From Caldilineaceae bacterium (GTDB lineage Bacteria; Chloroflexota; Anaerolineae; Caldilineales; Caldilineaceae): a stretch of 18,202 nucleotides of DNA. Positions 14,287 through 18,202 of this stretch are shown piece after piece (the stretch's first letter is position 1; each line of letters opens with the position of its first letter). Made by a program: the position numbers and the translations under genes. The notes under the pieces are model-generated. The model was given only the letters and a program-made list of their open reading frames with translations. It ran no database searches and was not told the origin of the DNA. The DNA lies in the NCBI GenBank assembly GCA_026645635.1, contig JAPKMV010000007.1:1-18202 (forward strand), written 5' to 3'.

Positions 14287-15783
14287 ATGTTCGCCTTTGC
14301 CGAATACCAACAGTACGATGCACTGGGTCTGGCCGAACTGGTGCGCAGCGGTCAGGTCTCCCCGCTGGAACTGGTCGAGGCGGCCATCGCCCGCATCGAA
14401 GCGGTCAACCCGCAGATCAACGCCGTCACCTACGCCATGTTCAACCAGGCGCGCCAGGCCGCGCAGCGCGACCTGCCCGACGGCCCACTGCGCGGGGTGC
14501 CCTTCCTCGTCAAGGATCTGCTGGCGCTGGTGGCCGGTGCGCCGACCACCTCTAGCACCCGGCTGCTGAAGGAGTGGTCGCCCACCATAGACAGTGAGAT
14601 GGTGCGGCGCTGGAAAGCGGCCGGGCTGGTCATCCTGGGCAAGACCAACACGCCCGAGTTCGGCATCACACCCTACACCGAGCCGGCGCTCTTTGGCCCG
14701 ACGCGCAATCCCTATGACCTGGCGCGCACTGCGGGCGGCTCCAGCGGCGGCTCCGGCGCGGCGGTGGCCGCGCGCATGACGCCCATCGCCAGCGGCGGCG
14801 ACGGCGGCGGCTCGATCCGCATCCCCTCCTCGGTCAACGGCGTTTTCGGGTTGAAACCGTCGCGCGGGCGCACGCCCACCGGGCCGATCAACTATCAACT
14901 CTGGGAAGGCTATGCCATCGAGCATGTGCTCTCCCGTTCTGTGCGCGACAGCGCGGCGTTGCTGGATGCGACCGCGGGCAGTGATGCAGGCGCACCCTAT
15001 GCGGCGCCGCCGGTTGAACGCCCGTTTCTCGAAGAAGTTGGCCGCGACCCCGGCAAGCTGCGCATTGCCTACACCACCCGTGCGCTGATCGGCGTGGACG
15101 AGCCGCCCGACCCGGAGTGCGTGCGCGGTCTGCAAGCCACGCTCAAGCTGCTCGGCGACCTGGGCCACGAGGTCGTCGAGGCTGCGCCGGACGTGGACAA
15201 CGAGGCGATGGCGATGGCGTTTCTGACGATCCTCAGCGGCCAGGTCTGGAACGACATGGCGGAGACGGCCAAACTGATGGGCAAAAAGGTGAGCAGGGGC
15301 GACTTTGAACTGCTGACCTGGGTGCTGGGCCACCTGGGGCGGGCTTTCTCTGCCGCCGACTATGCCGGCGCGATCCGGCAGATGGGCTACGCCGCGCGCA
15401 AGGTCGGGCCGTTCTTTCAGCAGTACGACATCCTCGTCACGCCGACGCTGCCCGTGCCGCCGGTCCTGGTCGGCGCGCTGCAGCCGACTGAGAGTGAACG
15501 CCGTCTGCTCAACGCGGTCAGCGCGCTGCACGCGAGCAAGGTGCTGACCGGTCTCAACCTGGTGCGACCGCTGGCGCTCAAGACCTTCAGCTACATCCGC
15601 TATCTGGCGCCGTTCAACGTCACCGGCCAGCCGGCCATGTCTATGCCGCTGCACTGGACCGACGCCGGCCTGCCCGTGGGCATCCAGTTCGTCGGGCGCT
15701 TCGGCGACGAGGCGACACTCTTCCGGCTGGCCGGTCAACTGGAGCAGGCGCGCCCCTGGGCGGAGCGGATGCCGGCTGTGTGA
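14287..15783 (+). CDS. Amidase-signature family amidohydrolase
   Basis: A 498-residue amidase-signature enzyme hydrolysing an amide bond in the cytoplasm. The Ser-cisSer-Lys triad is complete and properly spaced: K76 in VPFLVKDLLAL, S152 in AGGSSGGSGAAVAA and the nucleophile S176 in GGDGGGSIRIPSS, with 24 residues between the serines. FGLKPSRGRTPTGP, GVFG and the end with FNVTGQPAMSMPLHWTDAGLPVGIQFVGRFGDEATLFRLAGQLE are typical. It is most like the 6-aminohexanoate-cyclic-dimer hydrolase (NylA-like) branch by general look, so the substrate is uncertain; it is not obviously GatA because no gatB/gatC are present. AAGGAG stands 5 nt before the ATG, and TATAAT at 14238 lies upstream. It converges on the alkyltransferase gene, 15 nt away. 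Confidence 0.9.
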   Translation: MFAFAEYQQYDALGLAELVRSGQVSPLELVEAAIARIEAVNPQINAVTYAMFNQARQAAQRDLPDGPLRGVPFLVKDLLALVAGAPTTSSTRLLKEWSPTIDSEMVRRWKAAGLVILGKTNTPEFGITPYTEPALFGPTRNPYDLARTAGGSSGGSGAAVAARMTPIASGGDGGGSIRIPSSVNGVFGLKPSRGRTPTGPINYQLWEGYAIEHVLSRSVRDSAALLDATAGSDAGAPYAAPPVERPFLEEVGRDPGKLRIAYTTRALIGVDEPPDPECVRGLQATLKLLGDLGHEVVEAAPDVDNEAMAMAFLTILSGQVWNDMAETAKLMGKKVSRGDFELLTWVLGHLGRAFSAADYAGAIRQMGYAARKVGPFFQQYDILVTPTLPVPPVLVGALQPTESERRLLNAVSALHASKVLTGLNLVRPLALKTFSYIRYLAPFNVTGQPAMSMPLHWTDAGLPVGIQFVGRFGDEATLFRLAGQLEQARPWAERMPAV

Positions 15784-15798
15784 TGGGAAAACTGCCGC

Positions 15799-16686
15799 TC
15801 ACACGTACAACGTATGCGCGGCTTCCCAGCCCAGGATCGCCTTTTTGCGCGTCGAACCCCAGCGGTAATCCTTGATGGCGCCGGTCTTGCGGATGACGCG
15901 GTGGCAGGGGATCAGGTAGGCGACCGGATTGGCGCCCACGGCGCTGCCCACGGCCCGGCTGGCTGCCGGCTGCCCCACCGCTTCGGCCACAGCGGCGTAG
16001 GTCGTCACCTGGCCGGGCGCCACCCGCAGCAGCGCCTCCCACACCTTCACCTGGAAGTTCGTGCCGGCGAGCAACAGCCGGATGGGGGCGCGGCTGGAAG
16101 GCGCGATGCCGTCACCGGGCACGGCCAGCGGCGCAAAGACCTGGGCAGCCACCGCGGCGGTCTGGGTTTCATCATGCAGGAGCCGGGCGTTGGGCCAGCG
16201 CGCTGCCAGCGCAGCAACCTCCGCTGCCCGCCCGTCGCCGCCGACGAACGAAAGCGCGCAGACCCCGCGTGCGGTCACGGCCACCAGGCATTCGCCAAAG
16301 GGTGTGGCGTGAAAACCGTAGCTGATCGTCAGCCCGGCGCCGCCGTCTTTGAATTCGCCCGGCGTCATCGCTTCCACCGTCACGAAGAGGTCGTGCAGGC
16401 GGCTGGGGCTGGATAGGCCGGCGTCGTAGGCGGCGTCGAGCACGCTGTGCGACTGCGCCAGCAGTTCCTTGGCGTGCTCCACCGTCAGAAATTGCAGAAA
16501 GCGCTTCGGGCTGATGCCGGCCCAGCGCCGGAAGACCCGCTGCAAGTGGCTTGGGCTGAGACCCAGGGTGGTAGCAAGTTGATCCAGGTCAGGTTGGGTC
16601 GTGTGATGGGTTTCCAGGTATTCGATGGCGGCGGCCACCAGCGCGTAGTCGGCAGCAGCCTGGGTCGTGTTCGGTTCGGCAATCAT
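15799..16686 (-). CDS. AraC-type regulator fused to O6-alkylguanine-DNA alkyltransferase (Ada-like, lacking the N-terminal Ada domain)
   Basis: A 295-residue bifunctional DNA-repair/regulatory protein. Residues about 14-112 are an AraC helix-turn-helix pair (LDQLATTLGLSPSHLQRVFRRWAGISPKRFLQFL and the second HTH with SVLDAAYDAGLSSPSRLHDLF). Residues about 120-290 are the methylated-DNA-protein-cysteine methyltransferase with active C261 in IPCHRVIRKTGAI, and the DNA-binding stretch TNFQVKVWEALLRVAPGQVTTYAAVAEAVG (209-238). The N-terminal Zn/methylphosphotriester domain of E. coli Ada (four cysteines) is absent. Alkyl groups on O6-guanine are moved to C261. I chose ATG 16686 (GAGGAT about 10 nt upstream) over the open frame to 16791. 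It converges with the amidase gene. Confidence 0.9.
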   Translation of the reverse strand: MIAEPNTTQAAADYALVAAAIEYLETHHTTQPDLDQLATTLGLSPSHLQRVFRRWAGISPKRFLQFLTVEHAKELLAQSHSVLDAAYDAGLSSPSRLHDLFVTVEAMTPGEFKDGGAGLTISYGFHATPFGECLVAVTARGVCALSFVGGDGRAAEVAALAARWPNARLLHDETQTAAVAAQVFAPLAVPGDGIAPSSRAPIRLLLAGTNFQVKVWEALLRVAPGQVTTYAAVAEAVGQPAASRAVGSAVGANPVAYLIPCHRVIRKTGAIKDYRWGSTRKKAILGWEAAHTLYV

Positions 16687-16857
16687 GGTCGCAGTATCCT
16701 CGCAAATGAACAATCGCAACGTAACTGCCGTCGATTTTCGCGCAACTGCCGCCCGCCGTCGATCCGATTCTTGCGCAATTGGGGCTTTCAAAAGTCATGG
16801 ATGATAGAAAGCAAGCGTTTTGTGAGCGCTGCTCCGCAGTGGGGAGCGCCAGACGCT

Positions 16858-16907
16858 TATCCGCAGATTGCGCAGATTTTCGCAGATGGCCGACATCAAA
16901 TCTGCAT
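16858..16907. repeat. Short-period TTATCCGCAGAT repeat, degenerate
   Basis: TTATCCGCAGATTGCGCAGA at the left (16858-16877), then further CGCAGAT units, and AAATCTGCAT near the right edge. It belongs to the same 9-nt family as the insertion in the methyltransferase gene (237-305). Confidence 0.75.
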
Positions 16908-16924
16908 GTAACTACTCAGGCATC

Positions 16925-16993
16925 ATCCACAGATTTCACAGATTACGCAGATGCACGGGCCGTTACTCTGTGAAATCTGCGCAATCTGTGGAT
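16925..16993. repeat. Inverted ATCCACAGATTTCACAGATT repeat
   Basis: The arms 16925-16950 and 16968-16993 are inverted copies with 4 differences in 26 positions, around a 17-nt centre. The unit is 9 nt (CACAGATTT, CGCAGATTA). Together with 16858-16907 and 17012-17073 it fills most of the 493-nt gap between the alkyltransferase start and the GNAT stop. I see no gene in that gap. Confidence 0.85.
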
Positions 16994-17011
16994 TGTATTG
17001 TCTCTACGAGC

Positions 17012-17073
17012 CTGTTTGTAAAGTCACCTCACTTTGACGCAGCGGCGCGGAGATGCAGAGAAACGCAGAGAAA
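17012..17073. repeat. Half copy of the MITE-like element
   Basis: CTGTTTGTAAAG (17012-17023) followed after about 26 nt by a 24-nt block (17050-17073) identical to 14070-14093. This is the left half of the element at 14028-14180, with one small length difference. The right terminal repeat is missing, so this copy is truncated. Confidence 0.8.
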
Positions 17074-17179
17074 ATCGAGAGAAAGCATAGTATGGCAGCG
17101 CACACGCCCGCCGGAATTCGACCAGGGCCATCGATTGAGATGCAAGAGAATCGTGGCGATCCTCGTCCGCTTTTGGTGT

Positions 17180-17818
17180 TCACCCCAGATAGGCGCGGCT
17201 CGCGATATGGAATTCTTCCTGGGTGTACCGGTACTCTTTTTGCTTGGGTGGAAACTGTTTATCGAATTCAGCGGCAGCATGCGCATCGATATTGTAGGCA
17301 TCGCTGGTAAGGTAGCGCCAATTGCGTTCTGCGAAGACGCCCTTTTCCAATTCAAGCACCAACAGGCTGTACGGAAACTTGCCCTCGGCGTCGCTGATGT
17401 TGAAATCCATGGAACTCTTGAACCCATGTTTGCAGTAGTTGTGGGGATGCCCATGAATGATGATGGCTTTGTAGCCGTGTTCCAATGCAATTTTGCTGGA
17501 GTGACGGATCAGCGCGCCGCCAATGCCCTGTCTTTGCCAGGCGGGCAAGACGCTGATGGGGCCAAAAGTCGCCGTTTCGATGCGTTGGTTTGACGCGTCG
17601 GCGACCCAGGATCTGGTGTACATGATGTTGCCGACAATCTTGCTGTCCACAACTGCAACAAACGCCAGCTCGGACAAGAAGTCGGGGTGCCTGCGCATCT
17701 GATGGACCAGGTAATGCTCATCGCAGCCGGGAACGTATAGATTCCAGAATGCCTCCCGTGTAAGTTCTTCCACCTCGCGGTAGTCCTGCTCGGTTTCGTG
17801 TCTGATGGAAATATTCAT
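17180..17818 (-). CDS. GNAT-family N-acetyltransferase (YhbS-like)
   Basis: A 212-residue acetyl-CoA-dependent N-acetyltransferase. It starts with the usual IRHETEQDYREVEELTREAF. Acetyl-CoA motif A, FGPISVLPAWQRQGIGGALIRHSSKIA (about 85-111), has the Q/RxxGxG/A loop (QRQGIGGAL). Then come GYKAIIIHGHPHNYCKHGFKSS and a YhbS-type C-terminal part ending RAYLG. The G+C of this gene is about one half by eye, clearly lower than in the surrounding genes, which suggests later acquisition. The ATG at 17818 has only a weak ribosome site, and a terminator-like hairpin (17837-17875) stands just before it. The acceptor is unknown. Confidence 0.87.
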   Translation of the reverse strand: MNISIRHETEQDYREVEELTREAFWNLYVPGCDEHYLVHQMRRHPDFLSELAFVAVVDSKIVGNIMYTRSWVADASNQRIETATFGPISVLPAWQRQGIGGALIRHSSKIALEHGYKAIIIHGHPHNYCKHGFKSSMDFNISDAEGKFPYSLLVLELEKGVFAERNWRYLTSDAYNIDAHAAAEFDKQFPPKQKEYRYTQEEFHIASRAYLG

Positions 17819-17836
17819 CTATTTACCCGCTTCAAC

Positions 17837-17875
17837 AAAAAGGAGGGCGACAGCCCCATCCGCTGCCACCCTCCT
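17837..17875 (-). terminator. Rho-independent terminator after the alpha-2-macroglobulin-like gene
   Basis: On the minus strand AGGAGGG (17875-17869), CAGC (17865-17862), GCTG (17854-17851) and CCCTCCT (17847-17841) form a stem with a 3x3 internal loop and a 7-nt cap, then TTTTT. It is only 18 nt upstream of the GNAT start codon. Confidence 0.75.
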
Positions 17876-17890
17876 GCATCCTCACCTCAT

Positions 17891-17943
17891 CAATCGCTCA
17901 ATCCCCTAATCTCCCAATCTCCAATCTCCAATCTCCAATCTCC
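17891..17943. repeat. AATCTCC heptamer tandem repeat
   Basis: About seven units of a 7-nt sequence (CAATCGCT, CAATCCC, TAATCTC, then regular CAATCTC) lie between the alpha-2-macroglobulin-like stop and its terminator. No inverted arm is visible. It has the same style as the AATGGTC heptamers in copA but a different sequence. Confidence 0.85.
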
Positions 17944-17947
17944 ACCC

Positions 17948-18202
17948 CTACTCACTCACCGTAAACAACTCTCCCCCACTCCGTCCCCACACGTCGGGGA
18001 AGTACATCATCTCCCCGTGCGCGGGCAGGACGCGGTACTCGCCGGGCAGCGTGGCCCGCACCTGGAAGGTGTAGGCGTAGGTGCCCGCAGGCAGGTAGGT
18101 CGCAAAGAGCGCCACCTTGTCGTCGCGGAAGTCCACCGCGGCGGGCGTCCAATTCCACCAGCCGCCCGCCGCCGCATCCACCGGCTGCAGGATCGGCTGC
18201 CC
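17948..18202 (-). CDS. Probable bacterial alpha-2-macroglobulin, C-terminal end (truncated by window edge)
   Basis: The last 84 residues of a longer protein whose frame is open to the window edge. [49 protein letters not shown] resembles the final domain of bacterial alpha-2-macroglobulins (usual end: LPAGTY.Y.Y..RATTPG.F.VPPA..E.MY.PEV.GRS), which trap proteases in the periplasm or at the surface by a thioester bait mechanism. The thioester CxEQ motif would lie upstream, outside this window. A heptamer repeat and a terminator follow the stop. Confidence 0.7.
   Translation of the reverse strand, partial: GQPILQPVDAAAGGWWNWTPAAVDFRDDKVALFATYLPAGTYAYTFQVRATLPGEYRVLPAHGEMMYFPDVWGRSGGELFTVSE

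Noticed and set aside
13777..15738. A 653-codon open frame antisense to the amidase gene
   Set aside because: It mirrors the amidase gene, which has a full catalytic triad and a ribosome site. Its product is rich in Arg, His, Gln and Gly with no recognisable domain, as expected for the complement of a high-G+C gene.
14287..15783. The amidase as GatA of the Glu-tRNA amidotransferase
   Set aside because: No gatB or gatC is adjacent, and the sequence looks more like stand-alone amidases. A tree would be needed to settle it.

Overview
This looks like chromosomal DNA of a high-G+C, free-living bacterium. The gene content (PspA-family protein, substrate-binding protein fused to a von Willebrand A domain, DUF1624 acyltransferase, heptad-repeat nuclease-like protein) and the many short-period intergenic repeats suggest a Chloroflexota member of the Caldilinea/Anaerolineae type. 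That placement is inference from gene style, not from a marker gene. No rRNA, tRNA, CRISPR array, transposase or phage gene is visible.

Layout: 1-636 is the 3' end of a site-specific DNA methyltransferase. 748-2192 is a HAD phosphatase translationally coupled (ATGA overlap) to the nucleotidase SurE. SurE converges on a membrane acyltransferase of the DUF1624/HGSNAT type (2274-3059, minus). 3308-6970 is a copper-response operon: promoter, CsoR operator, csoR, a small His-rich CXXC-less protein with an HMA-like pattern, the chaperone copZ, and the Cu(I)-exporting ATPase copA, closed by a strong terminator. 7034-7792 (minus) is a coiled-coil protein with nine heptads and a probable PD-(D/E)XK domain, with its own promoter. 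7911-13810 (minus) is a five-gene cluster: PspA-like protein, membrane-anchored solute-binding protein, solute-binding/VWA fusion, two-TM coiled-coil protein, and a Leu/Ile/Val-binding-type lipoprotein without permease or ATPase genes. 14287-15783 is an amidase-signature enzyme, divergent from the PspA gene. 15799-16686 (minus) is an AraC/alkylguanine-DNA methyltransferase fusion. 17180-17818 (minus) is a GNAT acetyltransferase of lower G+C. 17948-18202 (minus) is probably the C-terminal end of a bacterial alpha-2-macroglobulin.

Two things stand out. First, the window is full of short-period (7-9 nt) repeats, several built as two tandem-repeat arms in inverted orientation around a small loop. 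Several unrelated sequence families share this form. They sit between genes, inside the copper operon, at the stop codon of surE, and in frame inside two genes (the methyltransferase and copA). One copy at 14028-14180 has MITE-like terminal inverted repeats. Second, the PspA/solute-binding/VWA cluster looks like an uncharacterised envelope-sensing or envelope-stress module: a substrate-binding domain appears to have been duplicated and fused to a MIDAS-containing VWA domain, and no transporter partner is present.
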